Shown here piece by piece: positions 43,045 through 53,788 of a DNA stretch of 64,000 bases. Source of the DNA: Azospirillum sp. TSO35-2 (lineage in GTDB: Bacteria; Pseudomonadota; Alphaproteobacteria; Azospirillales; Azospirillaceae); contig NZ_LGRA01000013.1 of the NCBI RefSeq assembly GCF_003116095.1, forward strand, positions 233,888 through 297,887, read 5' to 3'. Made by a program: the position numbers and the translations under genes. The notes below the pieces were generated by a model. That model searched no databases, was not told where the DNA came from, and was given only the letters and a program-made list of their open reading frames with translations. Numbering within the stretch: position 1 is the first letter of the stretch; each line of letters opens with the position of its first letter.

Positions 43045-45657
43045 TCAATCGGCCAGAAGCCCGCGCAACGCCTGGAGCAGCCGCTCCGGCGTCACCGGCT
43101 TCATCACGACCTGCCGCCCCGGCTGCGCCATCAGCCCGGCCGCCGTCTCCTTCGAGGCGTAGCCGGTCAGGAACAGGATGCGCAGATGCGGGTTGCGCTC
43201 CTCCAGGGCGCGGGCAAGGTCGGGGCCGTTCATCCGCGGCATCGACACGTCGCTGACCACGGCGTCGAACAGGCCGCCGGCGGCGTCATAGCGCTCCAGC
43301 GCCTCCAGCCCATCGGCGGCCTCGGTCACCACGCAGCCGGCCTCCTCCAGGGCAAGGCGCAGGTAGGTGCGCACCGCCTGCTCGTCGTCGACCAGCAGGA
43401 TGGCGGCGCTCTCCCCCTCGGCGACGATGAGCGGGTCGAGGCCGGCCGGCGCCGGCGGCGGATCGACGGCGGGCAGGTAGAGCGCGAAGGTCGCACCGGT
43501 CCGCTCACCGGCCCCCGGCGTGGCCGCCGGCCGCTCCCGCTCGCCCCGCTCCAGTTCGACGGCGCCGCCGGCCTGCTGGGCGGTGCCGTAGACCATCCAC
43601 AGCCCGAGCCCGGTGCCCTTGCCCGGTTCCTTGGAGGTGAAGAAGGGCTCCCAGATGCGGTCGCGGATCGCCGCCGGCACGCCGGCGCCCTGGTCGGACA
43701 CGCGGATCACCACATAGCGGCCCGGCTTCAGCCCGGCGTGGCGGGCGAAGAAGGCGGCGTCGGGCGTCTCCACCGTCAGCGCGATGGTCAGGGTGCCGCC
43801 GTCGGGCATGGCGTCGCGGGCGTTCAGCGCCAGGTTCAGCAGCGCCTGGTTCAGCGTGACCGGGTTGACCAGCGCGTGCGCCGTCTCGTCCGCCCCGGTG
43901 ATCGCCACCGCTATCCCGGCGCTGAGCAGCGGTTTCAGGAAGACCCGCAGGTCGCGCAGCAGCGGCCCCACCGCCACCACCTCGCGCTCGTCGGTCACCC
44001 GGCGGTGCGAGAAATCCAGCAGTTGGCCGGTCAGCGCCGCCGCCCGTTCCGACGCCTTGGCGATCTCCTGCACGCAGGTCAGCACCCGGGGCGCGTCGCC
44101 GGGGTTGCGCTCCGCCAGCCGGGCGAAGCCGCCGATCGCGGTCAGCATGTTGTTGAACTCGTGCGCGATCCCGCCGGCCATGCGGCCGACCGCCTCCATC
44201 TTTTGGGCGCGCTGCAACTCCCCCTCGACCCGGCGGCGGTCGGTGATGTCGTTCAGCACCAGCAGCACCGCCGGCTCGCCGCGGTAGACCACCGGGGTCG
44301 CCCCGACCTCCAGATGGCGGTGTTCGCCGGACGGGCGCAGCGCGTCGCATTCCACCCGCCGGCTCTCGCCGTCGGCGGCGGTCGCCAGCGTCGCCTCCAG
44401 CGCCACGCCATGGTCCAGGAAGCGCGCCAGCGGCGCCCCCTCCAGCCCGGCGGCGTCGACCCCGAGGATCGAGGCGGCGGCGGTGTTGGCGAAGCGCAGG
44501 GCGGCGCGGTCCCAGATGACGATGCCGTAGGGCGCCAGCTCCACCAGTTGGCGATAGCGCCGCTCGCTCTCGCGGAGCGCGTCGACCGTGCGTTCCAGCC
44601 GGGTGGTCTGGCCGGCCAGCTCCTCCTCCCGCGTTTTCAGCTCGGTGATGTCCATCAGGATCTTCACCACGCCGCCGGTGCCGGTCGCGTGTTCGCTGAT
44701 GCGGTACCAGCGGCCGTCGGACAGCAGGCCGTCGACCGGCGCCGAATGCCGCAGATGGCGGTTCAGCCGCTGCTCCACCCAACTGCCGATGTCGCCGTCG
44801 CCCTCATAGCCGCCGCGCTCCGCCGCCGCGCGCAGGATGTCGGCGAAGCTGCGGCCGGGGGTCAGCAGGTCGGCGAGGTTGGGATAGGCGCGGCGGTAAT
44901 GCTCGTTGCAGATCAGCAGCCGGCCGTCGGCGCTGAACAGCACGAAGCCTTCGGAGATGCTGTCGAGCGCGTCATGCATCACCGCCTGCATGAAGCGCGC
45001 CTCGACCAGCGCCAGCGTCTCGGCGGTGGCGTCGACGCCGCAGCCGCGATAGCCGCGGAACCGCCCGTCGGCGCCCAGCACCGGCACCGCGCTGAGCCGC
45101 AGCACGAACTTGCGGCCGTCCGCCGCGTCGAATCCGACCTCCAGGTCGCGGAAGGGCCGGCCGGCGTCGATGTCGCCCCGGTACTCCGCCCAGGTCGCCT
45201 CGTCCCCGGCCAGCGCCGCCAAATCCAGCAGGGAATCGCCGAACACCGACCGCGGGTCGCACCCCAGGATCGCCGTCAGCTGTTCCGACACATAGAGATA
45301 GCGGTGGTCCGCCCCGGTTTCCCAGAACCAGTTGGACGAGGCGGCGATGAAGTCGTGCGCCCGGCCGTGCACGGTGCGCAGATGGTCCTGCGTCCGCCGC
45401 AGCTCCGTTTCACAGCGCGCCAGCGCCCGCGTGGTCGCCGCCGTCCGCCACGCCCCCCACAGGGCGAAGCCGGTGACCGCCGCCAGGGCGCCGGCCACCG
45501 GCAGGCTGGCTTGGCCCGCCACCGCCAGCGCCAGGATCGATCCGACGCCGGTCAGCCCGGCCAGGGTGCCGGGAAGCCGTTCGGACAGGGCGGGCCGGTG
45601 CACCGGCGCGGCTGTGACCGGGGGGCGGATCGGTTCGTCGGCGCTGGCAACGTCCAC
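43045..45657 (-). CDS. Hybrid sensor histidine kinase with three PAS regions and a receiver (870 aa)
   Basis: Order: two membrane helices (about 30-75), PAS region 1 with WFWETGADHRYLYVSEQL, PAS region 2 with ISEGFVLFSADGRLLICNEH, PAS region 3 with YGIVIWDRAALRFANTAAAS, HisKA with phospho-His in AGGIAHEFNNMLTAI, HATPase with NLALNARDAMPDGG and WEPFFTSKEPGKGTGLGLWM, and a C-terminal receiver with ILLVDDEQAVRTYLRLALEE, DAVVSDVSMPRMNG and FLTGYAS. The start is set at GTG 45657 because GGAGG lies four bases upstream; a TTG at 45684 would add nine residues but has no ribosome site. Likely signals to the receiver protein at 41148. Confidence 0.92.
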   Translation of the reverse strand: MDVASADEPIRPPVTAAPVHRPALSERLPGTLAGLTGVGSILALAVAGQASLPVAGALAAVTGFALWGAWRTAATTRALARCETELRRTQDHLRTVHGRAHDFIAASSNWFWETGADHRYLYVSEQLTAILGCDPRSVFGDSLLDLAALAGDEATWAEYRGDIDAGRPFRDLEVGFDAADGRKFVLRLSAVPVLGADGRFRGYRGCGVDATAETLALVEARFMQAVMHDALDSISEGFVLFSADGRLLICNEHYRRAYPNLADLLTPGRSFADILRAAAERGGYEGDGDIGSWVEQRLNRHLRHSAPVDGLLSDGRWYRISEHATGTGGVVKILMDITELKTREEELAGQTTRLERTVDALRESERRYRQLVELAPYGIVIWDRAALRFANTAAASILGVDAAGLEGAPLARFLDHGVALEATLATAADGESRRVECDALRPSGEHRHLEVGATPVVYRGEPAVLLVLNDITDRRRVEGELQRAQKMEAVGRMAGGIAHEFNNMLTAIGGFARLAERNPGDAPRVLTCVQEIAKASERAAALTGQLLDFSHRRVTDEREVVAVGPLLRDLRVFLKPLLSAGIAVAITGADETAHALVNPVTLNQALLNLALNARDAMPDGGTLTIALTVETPDAAFFARHAGLKPGRYVVIRVSDQGAGVPAAIRDRIWEPFFTSKEPGKGTGLGLWMVYGTAQQAGGAVELERGERERPAATPGAGERTGATFALYLPAVDPPPAPAGLDPLIVAEGESAAILLVDDEQAVRTYLRLALEEAGCVVTEAADGLEALERYDAAGGLFDAVVSDVSMPRMNGPDLARALEERNPHLRILFLTGYASKETAAGLMAQPGRQVVMKPVTPERLLQALRGLLAD

Positions 45658-45845
45658 GGGACCTCCGTCGGGCCGGAAAGACAAATGCTCGATGAGTTTT
45701 CATCGAATGCCTTCCGTCATAGGAGATCAGGCGTTAACAGCAAGTTTCGACCGGCGGGTTTCTTTCTGTCGCAATGGCCGGGGCGGCTGCAACCTTTTGT
45801 CGCGGCGCGGCGGACACTGTTGCCGCCGCGCCGGACCAGCGGCGT

Positions 45846-46352
45846 TCAGACGTCGAGGTCGATGTCGATCTCGCCGTCATCCTCGGGCGCGCGGCCCAGC
45901 AGCAGGTCGGCGGCGTCCAGCGTCAGCGCCTCCAGATCGGCGTCGCGCTCCTCGTCGGGCATGCGCAGCGAATGCATCACCTGGGTCGCCAGATGGATCA
46001 GCATGGCGCGGACGCAGTCGTCCTCCGGATACTCCAGCCCGACCGTGTCCTTCAGGAAGGCGCCGAGCTGGTCCGGCGTGTTCCAGGGATGGGTGACGAC
46101 GGTGTCGAAGCCGCTGGTGCCGAGGAAGACGCTGTTCAGCGCGATGGCCTGCCGGTTGATGCCGTCCACCGCCTCGTCCTGGTCGAGACGGCCGTTCAGC
46201 ACCTCGTTGAACGCGCCCAGGCTGAGATCGACGAACTGGCGGACCAGCAGGCGGACGACGGATTCGTCCGACAGGTCGTTGCGGGCCTGGGTCAGCACCG
46301 GCAGCGGTTGCAGCAGCGCCGCGATGATCGGCTTTGCGGACTGGGATTCCAT
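45846..46352 (-). CDS. Hypothetical acidic protein (168 aa)
   Basis: Starts MESQSAKPIIAALLQPLPVL after an AGGAG ribosome site at 46352 (an in-frame ATG at 46382 is less well placed). Helical, with EVLNGRLDQDEAVDGINRQA and LIHLATQVMHSLRMPDEERD, and ends in a very acidic tail EDDGEIDIDLDV. No cysteines, signal peptide or known motif. It stands in the minus direction between ndk and the hybrid kinase. No function can be given. Confidence 0.65.
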   Translation of the reverse strand: MESQSAKPIIAALLQPLPVLTQARNDLSDESVVRLLVRQFVDLSLGAFNEVLNGRLDQDEAVDGINRQAIALNSVFLGTSGFDTVVTHPWNTPDQLGAFLKDTVGLEYPEDDCVRAMLIHLATQVMHSLRMPDEERDADLEALTLDAADLLLGRAPEDDGEIDIDLDV

Positions 46353-46483
46353 CGCGGTTGCTCCTGTCATGACGGCCCGCACCGCGTGCGGGTCCTGTGG
46401 CGTGGGCCCATGGTCCGGGCCCTGTGGTTCAAGTCCGGTGACTTATGGCACCGATACTGCCAGACCCGCGGCCAAAACGCAAA

Positions 46484-46509
46484 AAGGCCGCCCCGGTCAG
46501 GGCGGCCTT
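46484..46509 (-). terminator. Intrinsic terminator of ndk
   Basis: AAGGCCGCCC (46484-46493), a six-base loop, GGGCGGCCTT (46500-46509) with A-run on one side and T-run on the other, so it can work in both directions. It lies 36 bases beyond the ndk stop on the minus strand. Confidence 0.85.
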
Positions 46510-46544
46510 TTCGGAAAACCGCGGGCGGAGTGCCCGGGATCCTA

Positions 46545-46967
46545 TCAGCCCACCAGCTCGATGCCGGCGAAGAAGAAGGCGATTTCCTGGGCGGCGGTGT
46601 CGGCGGCGTCCGAACCATGGACCGAGTTCGCCTCGATCGATTCGGCGAACTCCTTGCGGATGGTGCCCTCGGCGGCGTTGGCCGGGTTGGTGGCGCCCAT
46701 GATCTCGCGGTTGCGGGCGATGGCGTTCTCGCCTTCCAGCACCTGCAGGACCACCGGGCCGGAGATCATGAAGGAGACCAGGTCGTTGAAGAACGGACGC
46801 TCGCGGTGCACGCCGTAGAACTGCTCGGCCTGGGCCTTCGACAGCTGGACGCGCTTCTGGGCGACGATGCGCAGACCGCCGTCTTCGAACTTGGCGTTGA
46901 TCTTGCCGGTCAGGTTGCGGCGGGTGGCGTCGGGCTTGATGATCGAGAGGGTGCGTTCAACGGCCAT
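46545..46967 (-). CDS. ndk: Nucleoside diphosphate kinase (140 aa)
   Basis: Transfers the gamma-phosphate of ATP to other nucleoside diphosphates through a phospho-histidine. The protein is complete: [55 protein letters not shown] and catalytic His117 in NSVHGSDA. Length is standard. Start at ATG 46967; upstream in-frame reading belongs to the gap. It has its own terminator and, on its 5' side, a 431-bp gap leading to the CRISPR array. Confidence 0.98.
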   Translation of the reverse strand: MAVERTLSIIKPDATRRNLTGKINAKFEDGGLRIVAQKRVQLSKAQAEQFYGVHRERPFFNDLVSFMISGPVVLQVLEGENAIARNREIMGATNPANAAEGTIRKEFAESIEANSVHGSDAADTAAQEIAFFFAGIELVG

Positions 46968-47398
46968 GCTGGTGACTCCTGCAGGAAGGGGCTTTTCGCC
47001 GATTAAAAGCGTGCAGGCGCCACCGGAAGGACCGGGGCGCCGGATGGGCGGCTTTATAGAGGCGCTTTCGCGGCGCGGCAAGGCGTTCGTTGGAGCGCGC
47101 GGCGGTGCGGCCGCGAGGAACGCACGGTGGAGCGCCCGCGGCCTCGGCCGAATGTCTGGCGAGGAACCGGTCATCCGTGCTACTTATGTTCCATCAGCCG
47201 GCACCGCCCCGCAAGCGGCCCGACGCAGGCGAAACCCCCGTCACCGCTCGCACCGGTCGGCGCCGTTGATTTCGCAGGGATCTTTGACCGGGTGAAGAAC
47301 GAAACAGAACCAGGATTCCTGACCACCCGATCAGGATCGCCGACCGCTCGCAATCACGCCGACTTTCCGTTGTTTTCCAGCAAGCTGCAGGGCAACCT
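46968..47398. promoter_or_regulatory. ndk upstream region and probable CRISPR leader
   Basis: No gene is visible in these 431 bases. The left part must carry the minus-strand ndk promoter. The right part (about 47280-47398) directly precedes repeat 1 and, given that the array decays at its other end, is the likely leader; it includes a TCCTGA/TCAGGA inverted repeat (47317-47322 and 47331-47336) and a pyrimidine-rich CTTTCCGTTGTTTTCC stretch near 47362-47377. No confident promoter could be assigned. Confidence 0.55.
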
Positions 47399-49755
47399 GC
47401 TTTCCCGAGCAGAAATGCTTGGGCCTCATTGAAGCGACATGACCCTCAACATGGTCAAGACGTCGATCCGCGCTTTCCCGAGCAGAAATGCTTGGGCCTC
47501 ATTGAAGCACGATGCCGGGCATCTGGGGAATGGCGGAGATGGTCATTCAGGCTTTCCCGAGCAGAAATGCTTGGGCCTCATTGAAGCAGGCGTAGCGGCG
47601 CATGGCGCCAGCGAAGACGGCGCGGGCTTTCCCGAGCAGAAATGCTTGGGCCTCATTGAAGCGCGGTCAGGATGCCGTAGGAGGCTTGCAGTTTCTCCGG
47701 CTTTCCCGAGCAGAAATGCTTGGGCCTCATTGAAGCCCAGATCCCCCCGTCCAACCAGCTCCGGAAAGGGCGGCGCTTTCCCGAGCAGAAATGCTTGGGC
47801 CTCATTGAAGCCCAACAGCGACAACGGCGGACGCCTGGGGGAGGTGGCGGGCTTTCCCGAGCAGAAATGCTTGGGCCTCATTGAAGCGCCACACGCGAGG
47901 CGATCAAGGCGGCGACCGACCTCGCTTTCCCGAGCAGAAATGCTTGGGCCTCATTGAAGCTCAAAGGTCCGATAGGCACCCAGGCCGAGCATCGGCACGC
48001 TTTCCCGAGCAGAAATGCTTGGGCCTCATTGAAGCCTGACATATTCGAGCGCGATGGTTTCCCCTACCCCGCTTTCCCGAGCAGAAATGCTTGGGCCTCA
48101 TTGAAGCGGCGCCGTCCTTGCCGCAACTGACGGCGATGCGGGCGCTTTCCCGAGCAGAAATGCTTGGGCCTCATTGAAGCCCGGAAACGCTCCGCCGTCT
48201 CGTATCGCTGATACGAGGAGCTTTCCCGAGCAGAAATGCTTGGGCCTCATTGAAGCCGTTGCTTCGGCGTCATCGGCCCGGCCGAGGCCGCGGCGGCTTT
48301 CCCGAGCAGAAATGCTTGGGCCTCATTGAAGCTGGATTGGGCTGGCGACAGCCGAGGGCGAGGTGGTGGCGCTTTCCCGAGCAGAAATGCTTGGGCCTCA
48401 TTGAAGCCGCCGCCCACTCGGTGACGGAGGTCGTCCGCAACGTCCTGCTTTCCCGAGCAGAAATGCTTGGGCCTCATTGAAGCTGGTGCTAGAACCGGGG
48501 GTTTTGCTGCATGCGTTGCACGCTTTCCCGAGCAGAAATGCTTGGGCCTCATTGAAGCGGAGCCACACGATACAGCAGATACTCGGTCACGGAGCTTTCC
48601 CGAGCAGAAATGCTTGGGCCTCATTGAAGCGGTGAGAAAGCCGCCGGCGGTGTGCCGCTCCATCGGATGCTTTCCCGAGCAGAAATGCTTGGGCCTCATT
48701 GAAGCTAACGACCGCTTAGGATACCAACGAAGGTATTGCCGGTGCTTTCCCGAGCAGAAATGCTTGGGCCTCATTGAAGCCTGCACGGGCAGACCGACAC
48801 CCGGTGGCGCCACATCCCGGCTTTCCCGAGCAGAAATGCTTGGGCCTCATTGAAGCCATTTTTCCGCCGCCGCGGGTCGAGCCCGCTCACCCCGCTTTCC
48901 CGAGCAGAAATGCTTGGGCCTCATTGAAGCGCTACACGGCGGTCAACAAGGATCGCCTGCTGTTCCTCAACGCTTTCCCGAGCAGAAATGCTTGGGCCTC
49001 ATTGAAGCACTTCTGGTCCCGCCCCATGTCCAGCCGGTCCACCGCTGCTTTCCCGAGCAGAAATGCTTGGGCCTCATTGAAGCGACTACCTCACCCGAGG
49101 TGACCGCTTCCACTTTGTCGCTTTCCCGAGCAGAAATGCTTGGGCCTCATTGAAGCCCCGTGGGCTTGAAGTAGAGGAAGGCGGCTTTGAGCGTCGCTTT
49201 CCCGAGCAGAAATGCTTGGGCCTCATTGAAGCTAGGGAAGGCTTCCAGAGACATAGAGGCCCTTCTTCTCGGGCTTTCCCGAGCAGAAATGCTTGGGCCT
49301 CATTGAAGCCACTGCCTGGGCTGCGGCCGCGTGGCCGTGCTGGAGGCTTTCCCGAGCAGAAATGCTTGGGCCTCATTGAAGCAACCGCTCTTCTTTGATG
49401 AACTTGTAGACCTCGGCCAGCTTTCCCAAGCAGAAATGCTTGGGCCTCATTGAAGCTTGTACCCATAAGGGAAACGGTTGCGGGCCGAGTTCAGCGCTTT
49501 CCCGAGCAGAAATGCTTGGGCCTCATTGAAGCGCGTCGATCGGGGGCGCACCGATCCGGTCACCCCGGATGCTTTCCCGAGCAGAAATGCTTGGGCCTCA
49601 TTGAAGCTCCCAATAGCCGCGGGTGTCGGGCGCCTCGTCCTGTCCGCTTTCCCGAGCAGAAATGCTTGGGCCTCATTGAAGCGTCCGGCCATCCGCCGGC
49701 GTGACCGGCTTTCGGCGGGGTTTCCCGAACAGACATGCACAAGCTCCATCGTCCA
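47399..49755 (+). CRISPR. CRISPR array, 31 full 37-bp repeats plus one decayed repeat, 31 spacers, no adjacent cas genes
   Basis: The repeat begins GCTTTCCCGAGCAGAAATGC and ends TTGGGCCTCATTGAAGC. CCCGAGCA-GAAA-TGCTTGGG forms an eight-pair stem (one G-U) with a GAAA loop, and the terminal ATTGAAGC resembles the 8-nt crRNA handle left by Cas6. Repeats start at 47399, 47472, 47551, 47626, 47700, 47775, 47851, 47924, 47999, 48071, 48144, 48220, 48296, 48371, 48447, 48522, 48594, 48669, 48744, 48820, 48894, 48972, 49047, 49120, 49196, 49273, 49346, 49420, 49496, 49571 and 49646. All are identical except 49420 (one G-to-A at 49428). The copy at 49719-49755 is heavily decayed, marking the old end; leader on the left. 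Spacers are 35-42 bp. Reading frames over the array are artefacts. Confidence 0.98.
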
Positions 49756-50018
49756 AAACCATGTCCGACATCCGCTGCGGCCGGCGCTCTCCGCCGGGGC
49801 GGTGAAACGATGAAACACCCGCCGGAAAATGGTTCATGCTGTTTCAAACGTTCCATCCACGCCGGCCCGAGCGCGGCGAAATGGCGGATTCCCACGCTTT
49901 CACCCGACCGACCGGCGGGAGCCGTGCAACACGCCCCCACCCCCGCAAGGGACAAAGCGCGGGCTTTCGCCCCGCCCCGCTTCAAATCCGCGGCCCCGCG
50001 TGCTACATCCTCGCCGCT
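49756..50018. other. Gap between the CRISPR array and the ABC-F gene
   Basis: No gene, repeat or terminator seen in these 263 bases. It presumably contains the promoter of the ABC-F gene; no strong hexamers or ribosome site stand out near its ATG. Confidence 0.4.
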
Positions 50019-51910
<1,892 letters not shown>

Positions 51911-51914
<4 letters not shown>

Positions 51915-52576
51915 CCGCCCGCGACGCGGACGACGACGTCATCGCCCTGCCCGCCCTGTCCGACGAGGTGGAGGAGGAGCGCACGTCCGACCTGCTGGCC
52001 CGCTTCCGCGCCAACCTGCCGGATGGCCGGGTGACGCTGAACGACCTGATCCAGGCGCTGGGCGACCGCTCGCTCGGCACCATCCTGCTGGCGCTGGCGC
52101 TGCCGACCATCGCGCCGGTGCCGCTGGGCGTGTCCTGCCTGTTCGACCTGCCGATCGTGCTCTACACCGCCCAGCTCGCCTTCGGCCGGCGTGGCGCCGG
52201 GCTGCCCGACTGGCTGCTGCGGCGGTCGGTCGGCACCAGGCTGGCCGCCCGCACACTCGACGCCGCCATGCCGCGGCTGACCGGGATCGAGCGGATGCTG
52301 AAGCCGCGCGTCCACCGCCTCGCCCGCATCGACCGCGAGCGCTGGTTCGGGCTGTTGCTGTTCATCCTGACGCTGACCTGCATCGTGCCGCTGCCGCTGA
52401 CCGGCTGGCTGCCCGGCTTCGCCCTGGTGCTGATCTCGCTGGGGCTGATCGAGCGCGACGGCGGCGCCATCGGCGTCGGGCTGGGGCTGACCGTGGCGGC
52501 GCTGGTGTTTTTCGCGCTGGTGGCGAGCAGCCTGTCATACGCCGGTCACCAACTTCTGGCAGCAACACTGCATTAG
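51911..52576 (+). CDS. ExoD-family membrane protein (221 aa)
   Basis: The start is a GTG at 51911 overlapping the ABC-F stop (GTGA). Family-like features are GRVTLNDLIQALGDRSLGTI, LALALPTIAPVPLGVSCLF, PRVHRLARIDRERWFGLLLF and VPLPLTGWLPGFALVLISLG, with about four membrane helices. This is the ExoD (exopolysaccharide synthesis) family, PF06055; its molecular role is unclear. Translational coupling to an ABC-F gene is probably incidental. Confidence 0.85.
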
Positions 52577-52644
52577 GGCGGGCCGCCGGCACTCCGCGAC
52601 AGCGCGTCGACCGGCCGGTCCGCGTCCCCCGCAGGAGGCTCCGG

Positions 52645-53247
52645 ATGACCCCGACCGCGCCGACCACCACCGCCCACCGGCCTATCGCCGAATCCTGGCT
52701 GTTCTTCCGCCGCTGGCTGGCCGATCCCCGGGCCATGGGCTCGGTGGCGCCGTCGTCCGCCGCGCTGCGCCGGCGCATCACCCGCCACGTCCGCCGCGAC
52801 GCCGACGAGCTGGTGGTGGAGTTCGGTGGCGGCACCGGCCCGATCACCGGCGCGCTGCTGGACTCCGGCATCCCGGCCGACCGCCTTTGCAGCTTCGAGA
52901 TCGACCCGGCGCTGGCCGACCATCTGCGCCGGCGCCACCCCGACGTCACCGTCTTCGCCGACGACTGCCGCAAGGCGCCCGAACTGCTGGGGCAGGCGCG
53001 GTGCGGCACAGTCGGCACCGTCGTCATCGGCATCCCGATGATCACCTTCCCGCTGGCCTTCCAGCGCGAGGTGCTGGACGCCACCTTCCGCATCCTGCGG
53101 CCGGGCGGGCGTTTCCTGCTCTACAGCTTCATGCCGCACTCGCCGCTCGACCGCAAGGCGCTGGAGCTGACGGGCGAACGGCTGGCCTTCACCCCGCTGA
53201 ACCTGCCGCCGGCCTCGGTCTGGGGATACCGGCGGGCGGAGGGATGA
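52645..53247 (+). CDS. PmtA-like SAM-dependent methyltransferase (200 aa)
   Basis: A small class I methyltransferase: VVEFGGGTGPITGALLDSGI is motif I, CSFEIDPALADHLRRRHPDV the next strand, ADDCRKAPELLG the acidic turn and ILRPGGRFLLYSFMPHSPLD the later motif. The N-terminus RWLADPRAMGSVAPSSAALR is typical of phospholipid N-methyltransferases and relatives of rRNA dimethyladenosine transferases. An AGGAGG ribosome site is present. It may make phosphatidylcholine precursors, but the substrate is not proven. Confidence 0.85.
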   Translation: MTPTAPTTTAHRPIAESWLFFRRWLADPRAMGSVAPSSAALRRRITRHVRRDADELVVEFGGGTGPITGALLDSGIPADRLCSFEIDPALADHLRRRHPDVTVFADDCRKAPELLGQARCGTVGTVVIGIPMITFPLAFQREVLDATFRILRPGGRFLLYSFMPHSPLDRKALELTGERLAFTPLNLPPASVWGYRRAEG

Positions 53248-53287
53248 TAGGATCGCCGCCACCCGACACTCCCGCCCTGGAGGCCCG

Positions 53288-53686
53288 ATGACCATGAAGT
53301 TCGGCTACACCATCGTCTATGTCCCCGACGTCGCCGCATCGCTGGCCTTCTTCGAGAAGGCCTTCGGCCTGACCCGCCGCTTCCTCGCCGAGACCGGCGA
53401 CTACGGCGAGCTGGACACCGGCGCGACCACCCTGTCCTTCGCCAGCCGGGAGCTGGCCCTGTCGCACCACCCGGCCGGCTATGTCTTCGCCAGCGACAGC
53501 GCCAAGCCGCTAGGCGTCGAGATCGCCCTGGTCACCGACGACGTCGAGGCGGCGCACGCCACCGCGCTGGCCACCGGCGCCGCCGAACTGTCACCGCCCC
53601 AGCGCAAGCCCTGGGGCCAGACGGTGTCCTTCCTCCGCTGCCCCGACGGCACGCTGGTGGAACTCTGCACGCCGGTCGGGGGCTGA
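53288..53686 (+). CDS. VOC-family (glyoxalase/bleomycin-resistance fold) protein (132 aa)
   Basis: The two beta-alpha-beta-beta-beta halves are visible: FGYTIVYVPDVAASLAFFEK with FGLTRRFLAETGDYGELDTG, then VEIALVTDDVEAAHATALAT and GQTVSFLRCPDGTLVELCTP with the metal-ligand Glu near the end. Length is normal. A GGAGG site precedes the ATG. The family is broad (metal-dependent lyases, dioxygenases, binding proteins), so no reaction is assigned. Confidence 0.88.
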   Translation: MTMKFGYTIVYVPDVAASLAFFEKAFGLTRRFLAETGDYGELDTGATTLSFASRELALSHHPAGYVFASDSAKPLGVEIALVTDDVEAAHATALATGAAELSPPQRKPWGQTVSFLRCPDGTLVELCTPVGG

Positions 53687-53788
53687 TCCCGTCCGGGTGA
53701 AGGGCGGTTGCGATGAACGGCATTTGCCCCGCCGTCACCGCCCCGCTTATGCTGCGCCGCCTTTTCCCCCATCACAGCGGGTGCGCCG

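Noticed and set aside
45658-45684. TTG start for the hybrid kinase
   Set aside because: No ribosome site precedes it, whereas GGAGG is placed before the GTG at 45657.
47399-49755. Assigning a CRISPR subtype from the repeat alone
   Set aside because: The ATTGAAGC end and hairpin suggest a Cas6-dependent class 1 system, but without cas genes or a repeat database search the subtype is a guess.
47439-49818. Open frames through the CRISPR array with repeated FPEQKCLGLIEA or ASMRPKHFCSGK motifs
   Set aside because: These are translations of the 37-bp repeats and spacers in several frames on both strands. No ribosome site or family supports a protein.
52645-53247. Naming the small methyltransferase pmtA
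   Set aside because: The fold fits, but rRNA dimethyladenosine-type relatives look alike at this level, so no symbol was given.
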